From contig NZ_JBJZOI010000024.1 in NCBI RefSeq assembly GCF_047200635.1, positions 1-64,000 on the forward strand: a stretch of DNA of 64,000 nucleotides, in the 5' to 3' direction. The stretch is from Saccharopolyspora_C sp047200635. GTDB lineage: Bacteria > Actinomycetota > Actinomycetes > Mycobacteriales > Pseudonocardiaceae. The stretch's first letter is position 1, and each line of letters starts with the position of its first letter. The translations under genes and the position numbers were made by a program. Below the pieces are notes generated by a model, which ran no database searches, had not been told where the DNA came from, and saw only the letters and a list, made by a program, of their open reading frames with translations. This document shows, in pieces, positions 1-8,880 of the stretch.

Positions 1-409
1 GGGGTGCGGGCCCGGTCCAGTCGGTGATCCGCTCGGCCACTTCCGGCGGGAACGGCGCCGACCGGCTCGCGGCCGAGTCGACGTGCAGGGCCAGCAGCTC
101 CTCGGTGGCGACCAGCTCGCCGTCCACCCTCATCTCGTGGCACAGCACCAGCTTCTTCGCGCCGCCGCCGGTGATCAGGGTGCTCACCACCAGCTCCGCG
201 TCCGGGCCGACCTCCCGCAGGTACCGCACGTGCGCCTCGACCGTGTAGACCGAGCACCCCGCGCTCGTCCGGTACGCCGCGTCGAGGCCCAGCCGGTCCA
301 GCACCGCGTCGGTGGCGAAGCCGAACACCAGCACGTAGTAGGCCTCGCTGAGGTGCCCGTTGTAGTCGATCCACTCCGGCCGGACCCGCTGCCGGAACTC
401 GCCGCTCAC
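1..409 (-). CDS. cdhB: Hot-dog thioesterase, probable betainyl-CoA thioesterase CdhB (3' end outside window)
   Basis: About 136 residues are visible, reading from a GTG start; the C-terminus lies beyond the left edge. The N-terminus contains a hot-dog-fold thioesterase signature (RVRPEWIDYNGHL then SEAYYVLVF), as in 4-hydroxybenzoyl-CoA thioesterase relatives. The GTG overlaps the stop of the upstream carnitine dehydrogenase by four bases (GTGA), so the two are translationally coupled. In the known bacterial carnitine pathway (CdhA, CdhB, CdhC of Pseudomonas) the thioesterase releases glycine betaine from betainyl-CoA. The substrate is inferred from this three-gene context; the fold is well supported. 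Confidence 0.8.
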   Translation of the reverse strand, partial: MSGEFRQRVRPEWIDYNGHLSEAYYVLVFGFATDAVLDRLGLDAAYRTSAGCSVYTVEAHVRYLREVGPDAELVVSTLITGGGAKKLVLCHEMRVDGELVATEELLALHVDSAASRSAPFPPEVAERITDWTGPAP

Positions 410-1365
410 GCCCCGCCCTCCCGGACGGAGCGCACCGCGCGCAGCACCGCGATCACCGCGCGGTCCCGCTCGGCGACGAGCTCCGCGATGTCCCGCCCGC
501 CGGAGGCGTCCGCGCAGCCCCGCACCATCCGATCCCGCAGCTCGGCGGTCAGCTCCGGTGCTTCCAGCCGCGTCCACGGTGACTTCAGCGAGGGCCCGAA
601 GTGGTCCAGCATGTGCGCCATGCCGCCCTCGCCGCCCGCGAGGTGGAAGGTGAGGCACGGTCCCAGGAACGGCCAGCGCAGCCCGGGCCCCTCGGTGATC
701 GAGGCGTCGATCTGCTCGACCGTCGCCTCGCCCTCGGCGACCATGTGCAGCGCCTCCCGCCACAGCGCCTCCTGCAACCGGTTCGCGATGAAGCCCGGCA
801 CCTCGCGGTCCATCGTGATCACGGACTTGCCCGCCGCCTCGAAGAACCGCGCGGCCCAGGACGTCGCCGCCGCGTCGGTGCGCTCGCCGCCGACGACCTC
901 CACCAGGGGGATGAGGTACGGCGGGTTGAACGGGTGCCCCACGACCAGCCGCTCCGGGGTGGCGCAGCGCTGCTGCATCTCGGTCATCCCGTAGCCCGAG
1001 GTCGAGGACGAGATCACCACCTCCGCCGGGGTGGCGGCGTCGATCCGGGCCAGCAGGTCCTGCTTGAGCTCCAGGTCCTCGGGCGCGCTCTCCTGCACGA
1101 ACTCGGCCTCGGCCACCGCCTCCTCCAGGGTGGCGGCGACGGTGAGCGAGTCCCGGGAGGCGCCCGGCGCCAGGCCGAGCTCGGTGAGCGCGGGCCACGC
1201 CGCGTCGACCAGGCGCCGCAGCCGCTGCGCCGCGTCCGGCGCCGGGTCCCAGGCCGTCACCTGGTAGCCGCGCGCCAGGAAGTGCGCGACCCAGCCACCG
1301 CCGATCACGCCCGCGCCGACGCAGGTGACCCGCCGCACCGCTTCCGGTGCCACCGGGGCCGCCAT
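406..1365 (-). CDS. cdhA: L-carnitine 3-dehydrogenase (3-hydroxyacyl-CoA dehydrogenase family)
   Basis: 319 residues, the usual length for carnitine dehydrogenase. An N-terminal Rossmann NAD site is seen at residues 17-22 (GAGVIG) and the family C-terminal helical domain follows. The likely reaction is NAD-dependent oxidation of L-carnitine to 3-dehydrocarnitine. The ATG was chosen because it overlaps the upstream stop by one base (TGATG); longer in-frame readings run back through the upstream gene. It lies between the cleavage enzyme and thioesterase genes of the same pathway, which separates it from the related hydroxybutyryl-CoA and L-gulonate dehydrogenases. Exact substrate is inferred from context. 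Confidence 0.85.
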   Translation of the reverse strand: MAAPVAPEAVRRVTCVGAGVIGGGWVAHFLARGYQVTAWDPAPDAAQRLRRLVDAAWPALTELGLAPGASRDSLTVAATLEEAVAEAEFVQESAPEDLELKQDLLARIDAATPAEVVISSSTSGYGMTEMQQRCATPERLVVGHPFNPPYLIPLVEVVGGERTDAAATSWAARFFEAAGKSVITMDREVPGFIANRLQEALWREALHMVAEGEATVEQIDASITEGPGLRWPFLGPCLTFHLAGGEGGMAHMLDHFGPSLKSPWTRLEAPELTAELRDRMVRGCADASGGRDIAELVAERDRAVIAVLRAVRSVREGGA

Positions 1366-2255
1366 CAGGCGTTCCGCCGCTTCAGGCCGAGCTTCGCGCG
1401 GGCCTGGTCGGGCGTCGCGATGCGCGCGCCCATGCCCTCGACGATCGTCACCGCGCGCTCCACGAGCTGCGCGTTCGTCGCCTTCACGCCCTTGCTCAGG
1501 TAGAGGTTGTCCTCCAAGCCCACCCGCACCTGCCCGCCGAGCAGCGCGGACTGCGCCACCCACGGCATCTGGTTGCGGCCGATCGCGAAGCTCGCCCAGT
1601 TCGCGCCTTCGGGCAGCATCTTCACCATCGCCTGCAGCACGCCCGGGTCCGCCGGGGCGCCGTACGGGATGCCCATGCACAGCTGGAACAGCGGCGGGGC
1701 GTCGATGAGGCCTTCCTCGATGAGCTTCGTCGCGAACCACAGCTGGCCGGTGTCGAAGATCTCCAGCTCGGGCTTGACGCCGAGCTCCTGGATCCGCTTC
1801 GCGCCCGCCCGGAGCATGTCGGGGGTGCTGATGTAGAGCTGGCTGCCCTCGCCGAAGTTGAGCGAGCCGCAGTCCATCGTGCAGATGTCCGGCAGCAGCT
1901 CCTCCACGTGCGGCAACCGGTCCAGGCCGTTGACCAGGTCGGTGCCGTCCACCGGCTTCAGCGGGTCGTCGGGATCGATCACCAGGTCGCCGCCCATGCC
2001 CGCGGTCAGGTTGATCACCACGTCCACTCCGGACTCGCGGACCCGGCGCACCACCTCCCGGTAGAGCGGGACCTCGCGGGAGCCCTGGCCGGTCTCCACG
2101 TCGCGCACGTGGATGTGCACCACGGCCGCGCCCGCGTTCGCCGCCCGGACCGCGGATTCCGCGATCTGCTCCGGCGTCACCGGCACGTGCTCGCTGCGGC
2201 CGACGGTGTCGCCCGCGCCCGTCAGCGCGGCGGTGATGATCACTTCCTCGTTCAT
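1365..2255 (-). CDS. cdhC: Beta-keto acid cleavage enzyme (BKACE), probable 3-dehydrocarnitine:acetyl-CoA transferase CdhC
   Basis: 296 residues, full length for the BKACE (DUF849) family. The metal-binding HxH is visible at His47 and His49 (VVHIHVRD). Family members condense a beta-keto acid with acetyl-CoA; in carnitine breakdown this turns 3-dehydrocarnitine into betainyl-CoA plus acetoacetate. The ATG has a GAGGGAGGG-type ribosome site just upstream. It is first in a three-gene minus-strand operon with carnitine dehydrogenase and thioesterase, so a choline/glycine-betaine route is likely. A TTGCGA-N3-TCGCAA palindrome sits over its promoter (see 2308). Confidence 0.88.
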   Translation of the reverse strand: MNEEVIITAALTGAGDTVGRSEHVPVTPEQIAESAVRAANAGAAVVHIHVRDVETGQGSREVPLYREVVRRVRESGVDVVINLTAGMGGDLVIDPDDPLKPVDGTDLVNGLDRLPHVEELLPDICTMDCGSLNFGEGSQLYISTPDMLRAGAKRIQELGVKPELEIFDTGQLWFATKLIEEGLIDAPPLFQLCMGIPYGAPADPGVLQAMVKMLPEGANWASFAIGRNQMPWVAQSALLGGQVRVGLEDNLYLSKGVKATNAQLVERAVTIVEGMGARIATPDQARAKLGLKRRNA

Positions 2256-2307
2256 GCGCCCTCCCTCTCGTTCCCGATGTCCGGGCGCGGCGACGCTAGC
2301 AAGGGCG

Positions 2308-2322
2308 TTGCGATATTCGCAA
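2308..2322. promoter_or_regulatory. Palindromic operator over the carnitine operon promoter
   Basis: Perfect inverted repeat TTGCGA-TAT-TCGCAA. Read on the minus strand its left half is a TTGCGA -35-like hexamer, followed after 18 bases by TAGCGT (-10-like), about 40 bases before the cdhC RBS. A repressor of GntR or IclR type would fit, but no regulator gene is adjacent in the window. Confidence 0.5.
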
Positions 2323-2411
2323 TGCTCCGTCCAGGGGGAACTTCGAGAAGGAGTCCGGTAACGCGCTATTTCGGAGAAGCTGGGCGCCGCGGGGGTGAAC
2401 TGATCGTCGGG

Positions 2412-2996
2412 TCAGCGACTCAGCCAGAAGGCCTTGGTGATCGCGAGCAGCTCCCGCCGGGAACCCCGCGCCGAGACCCGCCGCAGCCCGTCCGCCGCGG
2501 CGTCGTGCCCCACGCCGAACGCCTCCAGGCCCGCCCGGCGGGCCAGGGCGATCGACCGCCGCAGGTGGAACTTCGAGGTCGCCACCGTGACCCGGTGCAA
2601 CCCGAACCGCGTCACCGCGCTCCGGCAGGACGCCCAGGTGTCCACACCGGACTCGTCCGTGACCACCGCGCGCTCGGGGACCCCGTGCTCCAGCAGGAAG
2701 TCCCGCATCACCACCGGCTCGCTGTACCCGCGCGAGCGCGGGCTGCCGCTGACCAGGATCCAGCGCACCAGGCCCGCCCGGTACAGCTCCAGCGCCAAGG
2801 TCAGCCTGCCCCGCAGGATCCGGCTCGGCAGCCCGTCCCGGCGCACCCCGGCGCCCAGCACCAGCGCCACCTCGGCGGCGGGCACGTCGGCGAACGTCCG
2901 CACCCGGCCGGAACTCCTCGCCCCCACCCACGCCGAGGGGAGCGCCGCCAGCACCAGCGCCCCGCCCACCGCCGCCACACCCCATCGCCCGCGCAT
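2412..2996 (-). CDS. YdcF/SanA-like (DUF218) membrane protein
   Basis: 194 residues. One N-terminal transmembrane segment (about residues 5-24) is followed by a DUF218 domain: an ALVLGAGVRRDGLPS start, then LVSGSP, the conserved TDESGVDTWASC block and TSKFHLRRS. This matches the SanA/YdcF family, which is linked to envelope barrier function, but its biochemical role is not settled. The ATG was chosen because the membrane segment follows directly; upstream in-frame sequence is low-complexity. It is transcribed in the same direction as the carnitine operon but separated by 156 bases, so probably independent. Confidence 0.8.
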   Translation of the reverse strand: MRGRWGVAAVGGALVLAALPSAWVGARSSGRVRTFADVPAAEVALVLGAGVRRDGLPSRILRGRLTLALELYRAGLVRWILVSGSPRSRGYSEPVVMRDFLLEHGVPERAVVTDESGVDTWASCRSAVTRFGLHRVTVATSKFHLRRSIALARRAGLEAFGVGHDAAADGLRRVSARGSRRELLAITKAFWLSR

Positions 2997-3757
2997 CCGG
3001 CAAGTGTGCCGTGTCCGGGGAGGCCCGCGAACGGGTACCGCCCGCGACCCGTGAAGTGCCCGCTCCGGGGCCGGGGCCGCCGATGTCGGCGGTGGTGCGG
3101 CACTCGCCCGGGGGAAGCGGCACCTGCGGCCCGCTTCCGCGTCTCGGCGTTCCCGCGACCGCTGCCGTTGGCGCCGATCGCGGGACTCCGAGCAGGGCGA
3201 ACTTGCTTTCGGCTTCACTCGAACGAGTGGAAAGGTGTCAGCGCCCGGCGGGAGTCCGGTTAACTTCTGGCGGGATGTTGATCACCGCGCCACCGTCGGC
3301 GATCCGCTCCGGAGGGAGCGAGGTCAGCGGGGGCGCCAGCCGGACCGGCCGGGAGGCCCGGACGGGCCGGGTGGACGAGCGGGGCGAGGGCGGCGTTCCC
3401 ACGGGCGATTCGTGGGCTTCGTCGGAGCCATGCGGCAGAACCTAAGCCACGACACCCCGATGGTGTGAACCGCCATCGGGGTCCGGTGACATATCCCGCA
3501 TGCCGATCTACCTGCGAAGATCGGCTCTCGGGCCGGTCGGCGGCGACCGCGCCGCGTCGCCGCCCGGCCCGCTCACCCCGCCCCACCTCGCCGATCCGCT
3601 CCTCCGGAGATCGTCGGCGGGGCCGGGGCGAGATCGTTCCCGCTCGCGCGGCCGGGGGGCGGCCCGCGGGAACCGGGCGAGCGCGCGGCGCGGTCGCCCC
3701 GCTCCCGGAACCATCCGCGTTCGAGTGACGGACGATCGGGTGCCCGGTTGTTGAGGC
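2997..3757. other. Gene-free stretch upstream of groES
   Basis: Open frames exist on both strands but none has a ribosome site, recognisable domain or consistent reading. Two structures are visible: a CACTCG-AA-CGAGTG palindrome at 3216-3229, and a 10-bp hairpin (ACCCCGATGG / CCATCGGGGT) at 3454-3482. Genes often found upstream of groES in actinomycetes are not here. Confidence 0.5.
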
Positions 3758-3784
3758 TTGGCACTCGCGTGGGTAGAGTGCCAA
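3758..3784. promoter_or_regulatory. CIRCE element (HrcA operator)
   Basis: TTGGCACTC-N9-GAGTGCCAA, a perfect 9-bp inverted repeat with the standard 9-base spacer; the consensus is TTAGCACTC-N9-GAGTGCTAA. It lies 110 bases before groES, where HrcA represses chaperonin transcription in actinobacteria. Confidence 0.95.
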
Positions 3785-3894
3785 TCAGCACGGCGCCGCA
3801 GCGCCCCGGCACCCGCGACGACGGGGAGCACGTGGAGCCGTCACCCAAACCACAGCCAACGCTTACGCAGGCCCCAGAAGGTGGAGGTCACACC

Positions 3895-4185
3895 GTGGCG
3901 AGCATCAAGCCGCTTGAGGACAAGATCGTTGTCCAGGCGAGCGAAGCCGAGACGACCACTGCGTCCGGCATCGTGATCCCGGACACGGCCAAGGAGAAGC
4001 CCCAGGAGGGCAAGGTCCTGGCCGTCGGCCCGGGTCGCGTCGACGACAAGGGCAACCGCGTCCCCGTGGACGTGAAGGAAGGTGACGTCGTCATCTACTC
4101 CAAGTACGGCGGCACCGAGGTCAAGTACAACGGCGAGGAGTACCTGATCCTCTCCGCCCGCGACGTGCTGGCCGTCGTCAACTGA
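3895..4185 (+). CDS. groES: Co-chaperonin GroES
   Basis: 96 residues, standard length for GroES (Hsp10). It begins VASIKPLEDKIVVQ and carries the mobile loop region (EAETTTASGIVIPD) and the conserved C-terminal half ending SARDVLAVVN. The heptameric lid closes over GroEL rings in the cytoplasm to help protein folding. The GTG has an ideal GGAGGT site at 3883-3888. It sits below a CIRCE operator and before groEL1, though a strong hairpin separates the two genes. Confidence 0.97.
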   Translation: MASIKPLEDKIVVQASEAETTTASGIVIPDTAKEKPQEGKVLAVGPGRVDDKGNRVPVDVKEGDVVIYSKYGGTEVKYNGEEYLILSARDVLAVVN

Positions 4186-4206
4186 CGATCTCCGCACCAT
4201 GCGCAC

Positions 4207-4256
4207 CCACCGCCCCGGTGGTCCCGCCTCCGGGACCCCGGGGCGGTGGTCTTTCC
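4207..4256 (+). terminator. Strong hairpin between groES and groEL1 (terminator or attenuator)
   Basis: Outer arms CCACCGCCCCGG (4207-4218) and CCGGGGCGGTGG (4238-4249) pair perfectly. After a one-base bulge an inner GGTCCCG/CGGGACC stem continues to a CCTC loop. It is followed by TCTTTCC. The form is an intrinsic terminator inside what is normally a bicistronic operon. Confidence 0.7.
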
Positions 4257-4424
4257 TCCCGGCCGGCCGTCCCGCACGCGGCGACTCCGCCGACCCGGCC
4301 TCCGAGAGCCGCCCCGGACCGCGCGCCCGGCCGAGCCCGCACGGCCCGGCCGAGGGGCCCGGGTCGCCGAGATCGCGCCGGGACGCACTCCGGCCGTCCA
4401 CCCATGCTGAAGGGCTGTTGAAAC

Positions 4425-6038
<1,614 letters not shown>

Positions 6039-6044
<6 letters not shown>

Positions 6045-6078
6045 CCGGGACGATCCGGCACTGACCGGAACGATCCGG
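6039..6078 (+). repeat. 20-bp tandem duplication across the groEL1 stop codon
   Basis: Two abutting copies of CACTGACCGGRACGATCCGG with one difference (G/A). The first contains the last His codon and the TGA of groEL1; the second repeats them out of the gene. This looks like a replication-slippage duplication. Confidence 0.85.
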
Positions 6079-6122
6079 CGCGCCGCCGCGAGCGGCGCGC
6101 CCGATCCCGGTCGTGAACGCGA

Positions 6123-6166
6123 ATCAGGGGCGGCACCCGCATCGGGTGCCGCCCCTGATCTCGTTC
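6123..6166. terminator. Bidirectional terminator between groEL1 and whiB3
   Basis: A perfect 17-bp stem (ATCAGGGGCGGCACCCG and its complement) with a three-base CAT loop lies between two convergent genes, so it can end transcription from both sides. Confidence 0.85.
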
Positions 6167-6272
6167 GCGCCGCGTGCTCCGGGTGCCGCAGCGGATGACG
6201 CCCCTCGCAGTCATCCGATTCGGCTCGCCCCGGCGCGGCGCCGCCACCACCGCGCTGCGCGGTGGCCGCGTC

Positions 6273-6575
6273 TCAACCGGCGAGCGCCGCCACCCGGCGC
6301 TTGCGCGTCTTGATGATCACCTCGCGTTCGGACTCGGAGAGCCCGCCCCAGATCCCGTACGGCTCCTGCACCGCCAGCGCGTGCCTCCGGCACTGATCGA
6401 GAACCGGGCAGTGCTGGCACACCTCTTTCGCCTTCGCCTCACGCCGAGCGCGCGCAGGACCGCGTTCGCCGTCGGGATGGAAGAAGTACGCGCTGTCCAT
6501 CCCGCGACACGATCCCCTGATCTGCCAGTCCCAGATGTCAGCGTTCGGGCCTGGAAGACGTCGAGTGTCGGCCAT
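6273..6575 (-). CDS. whiB3: WhiB3-type Fe-S transcription factor
   Basis: 100 residues. Four cluster-binding cysteines (Cys23, Cys53, Cys56, Cys62) and the GIWGG turn (residues 74-78) define a WhiB-like protein, followed by a basic C-terminal DNA-binding tail. The N-terminus (LPGPNADIWDWQIRG) and the HPDGERG segment match mycobacterial WhiB3 rather than WhiB1 or WhiB2, and the position next to groEL1 is the whiB3 position in M. tuberculosis. WhiB3 senses redox and oxygen/NO and works with the principal sigma factor. The ATG was chosen for its GGGAGGTGG site. It is divergent from the MerR-like gene. Confidence 0.94.
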   Translation of the reverse strand: MADTRRLPGPNADIWDWQIRGSCRGMDSAYFFHPDGERGPARARREAKAKEVCQHCPVLDQCRRHALAVQEPYGIWGGLSESEREVIIKTRKRRVAALAG

Positions 6576-6612
6576 TGCGACAACCACCTCCCACCGGTGG
6601 ATCCCCTCCCCG

Positions 6613-6672
6613 CCACGGCGGCTGCCGTGGCCTCGCATGATCCAAGGTAGAACCGCGCCAATGCTTGTTCAA
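6613..6672 (-). promoter_or_regulatory. whiB3 promoter and structured 5' leader
   Basis: On the minus strand TTGAAC (6667-6672), a 17-base spacer and TACCTT (6644-6649) give a good vegetative promoter. The leader of about 60 bases contains a CCACGGC/GCCGTGG hairpin (6613-6630) and the palindrome CCACCGGTGG (6591-6600) just before the RBS. Confidence 0.55.
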
Positions 6673-6774
6673 CCCCTTTCGCGCCGAAAGCTGTTCACTG
6701 ACGGGTGATCTCTGACCGGTGGCATCCGGTCCCGCACGCTTGCCACCGGCCGCCGCGATCCGGAACATGACCGC

Positions 6775-7986
6775 GTGACCTTGTGGGAGGAACCCCTGTC
6801 CGGGCAGCACGGTGCTGCCCGGTCGGCCGAGCCGCGACTTGCCGACCGGGCGGACGGCTCGCGCGCGCCCGGTGCCGCCGCGGCGTCCGGCCGAGATCGC
6901 GACGAGGGCGCGGCCGGGATCGGCGGCTCGGACGCCGGTGGGAACGCCCAGGAGGCGAGGGCGGAGCTCGCGGCGGGCTCGCTCGGTTCCGACCCCGAGG
7001 AGCCGCGGCTGACCGTGGCCGCCGTCGCCCGGCGCCTCGGCGTCGCGCCCGCGACCCTGCGCACCTGGGACCGCCGCTACGGTCTCGGCCCGAGCGATCA
7101 CGCCTCCGGCCGCCACCGCCGCTACGGGCCGGAGGACGTCGCGCGGTTGGAGCAGATGCAGCGCGCCCTGCTGCGCGGTGCCTCCCCGGCCGAGGCGGCC
7201 CGGTACGCGCTCGCCGCCACCCCGCCGCTGCCCCGCGACGGGGGCTCGGGCGGATCTCCCGCTCCCGCCGTCGGCGCCGGGGAACCCGCGCTGATCTCCG
7301 GGGTGCTGGGCCCCGCCGAGGACCCACCGCTGGAGTCCGCCGCCACCGGCGGGCGCGGCCTGCGCCTGACCGGTGCGGGGCCGCGCGCCCGCGGGCTCGG
7401 TCGCGCCGTGCTCGCGCTGGACGCCTGGCACCAGCAGCGGCTGCTCGCGGAGTCGATCGCCGAGCAGGGCGTGCCCGCGACCTGGCGCGAGGTGCTCTGC
7501 CCGGTGCTCACCGCCGTGTCCGAGCGCTGGCAGCACACCGGAGCCGGGGTGGAGGCATTACGCCTGCTCACCGACAGCGCCGCCACCGCGCTGCGCGGCG
7601 TGCTCGCGACCGCGCCCGAGCCGAGGAACCCGCGCCCCGTGCTGCTGGCGCCGGTGCCGGGGGAGGAGCAGGCGCTGGAGCTGGTCGCGCTGGCCGCCGC
7701 GCTCGCCGCGCGGGGGGTGGGGCATCGCTTGTTCGGCGCCGGGCTGCCGCCGGAGGGCCTGAACGCGGCGGTCCGCCGGGCGGCGCCCGCCGCCGTCGTG
7801 CTGTGGGCCGAGCAGCCGCACTACGCGGCCCCCGGGTTGCTCGCCGGGCTGCCGGCGACCCGGCAGCGGGCGCGGTTGTTCACCGCGGGCTCGGGATGGG
7901 CGCCGGGCGAGTTGCCGGGGAACGCGGAGGCGCTCGGCTCGCTGGACGAGGCCGCTGACCAGCTGACCCGGATCATGCTCGGCTGA
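6775..7986 (+). CDS. MerR-type regulator with degenerate B12-binding fold
   Basis: 403 residues. A 75-residue Gly/Ala-rich lead precedes a MerR HTH at about 80-135 (LTVAAVARRLGVAPATLRTWDRRYG, then HRRYGPEDV). After a linker comes a helical cap-like segment (SERWQHTGAGVEALRLL) and a Rossmann-like domain (RPVLLAPVPGEEQALEL), the layout of CarH/LitR cobalamin photoreceptors. The cap keeps Trp and Glu, but the expected Glu-His has become Glu-Ala and no DxHxxG is present, so B12 binding is unlikely. Codon 262 is TTA, the only in-frame TTA I found among genes here. No clear RBS precedes the GTG; it may be leaderless. Target genes are unknown; neighbours whiB3 and bldM suggest a developmental role. 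Confidence 0.8.
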   Translation: MTLWEEPLSGQHGAARSAEPRLADRADGSRAPGAAAASGRDRDEGAAGIGGSDAGGNAQEARAELAAGSLGSDPEEPRLTVAAVARRLGVAPATLRTWDRRYGLGPSDHASGRHRRYGPEDVARLEQMQRALLRGASPAEAARYALAATPPLPRDGGSGGSPAPAVGAGEPALISGVLGPAEDPPLESAATGGRGLRLTGAGPRARGLGRAVLALDAWHQQRLLAESIAEQGVPATWREVLCPVLTAVSERWQHTGAGVEALRLLTDSAATALRGVLATAPEPRNPRPVLLAPVPGEEQALELVALAAALAARGVGHRLFGAGLPPEGLNAAVRRAAPAAVVLWAEQPHYAAPGLLAGLPATRQRARLFTAGSGWAPGELPGNAEALGSLDEAADQLTRIMLG

Positions 7987-8002
7987 TGTGATGCAAATCA
8001 CA
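7987..8002. promoter_or_regulatory. CRP/FNR-type binding site upstream of bldM
   Basis: TGTGA-TGCAAA-TCACA is a perfect match to the CRP consensus TGTGA-N6-TCACA. It starts right after the stop of the MerR-like gene and about 280 bases before bldM. Actinobacterial Crp proteins recognise a closely similar palindrome. Confidence 0.6.
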
Positions 8003-8283
8003 ACCTGCCGGAGTTCAGCTGACTTCTGGGTGTCGCGAGATCGGGTGGTAGATCGCTCGAGAGGGGCACAACTGAGTGAACATCGCAGGTCTGGGCGTTG
8101 TGCGAGCGGTGACGATCCTGGTCGTCGGCCCCCGCGTCGGCCCCTGCTCCGTTCCGGTGAATTCCTCGAACGAGTGGCGTGAGCCGATCTCTGGACGGAT
8201 TCAGCACTAGATCGTGTCAAGGTTCCCGCCCCTGCGTCCGATAGGGGAAGAGGAACGTCACTCGCCTGCAGGAAGGAGTTCCC

Positions 8284-8880
8284 GTGACGACGGTCCTGAT
8301 CTGCGATGACCGACGCAGCGTCCGGGAAGGGCTCACTCGCGTGATGTCTGCTGTCCCAGGAGTGAGCCGGATAGATTGCGTAGCCCACGGTGACGAGCTG
8401 CTCGCGCGCTTCGCGCGGCAAGCCGTGGACGTCGTGCTGGTCGGCACCCAGCGCGCGGTGCCGAACGGCGTCGAAGCCACTCGGCGGCTCGTCTCCGCCC
8501 ACCCCCAAGCCAACGTGATCGTCTTCGGTGCGCCGGACGACGCGGGCAGCATCGCGGCGGCCATCGCCGGCGGTGCGCGCGGTTACCTGCGCTGGGACGC
8601 CTCGCGGCCCGAGCTGGTCGCCGCGCTGGCGCACACCCTCGCCAGCACCTCGGTCCCCGCGCCGCGGCAGCCGTCCGACCCGGGCGTGCAGCTCACCGAG
8701 CGCGAGCTCCAGGTGCTCCGGGGAATGAGCCAGGGGAAGAGCAACGGCCAGATCGGCCGCGAGCTCTACCTCTCGGAAGACACCGTCAAGACCCACGCCC
8801 GCCGCCTCTTCCGCAAGCTCGGGGTGCGCGACCGGGCGCAGGCGGTGGCGCACGGGTTCCGGCGGGGATTGGTCGCCTGA
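8284..8880 (+). CDS. bldM: BldM-like atypical response regulator
   Basis: 198 residues. An N-terminal receiver-like domain (1-120) precedes a LuxR/FixJ HTH (137-195: LTERELQVLRGMSQGKSN, LSEDTVKTHARRLFRKLG). The close fit of the HTH and the position next to sigD and guaB match Streptomyces BldM, an orphan regulator of aerial growth and sporulation that pairs with WhiI. The acidic pair Asp8-Asp9 is kept, but the phosphoacceptor Asp is Gly54 (VVLVGTQ) and the usual Lys is lost (YLRWDAS), so phosphorylation is excluded by sequence. The GTG has a strong GGAAGGAG site at 8271-8278. Confidence 0.85.
   Translation: MTTVLICDDRRSVREGLTRVMSAVPGVSRIDCVAHGDELLARFARQAVDVVLVGTQRAVPNGVEATRRLVSAHPQANVIVFGAPDDAGSIAAAIAGGARGYLRWDASRPELVAALAHTLASTSVPAPRQPSDPGVQLTERELQVLRGMSQGKSNGQIGRELYLSEDTVKTHARRLFRKLGVRDRAQAVAHGFRRGLVA

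Noticed and set aside
3216..3229. CACTCGAACGAGTG as a LexA box
   Set aside because: It lacks the GAAC-N4-GTTC spacing; the similar CTCGAACGAGTGG near 8166 suggests a frequent GC-genome word.
3011..3728. Open frames in the groES upstream gap as hypothetical genes
   Set aside because: Overlapping frames exist on both strands, all low-complexity Arg/Pro/Gly, with no RBS or family.
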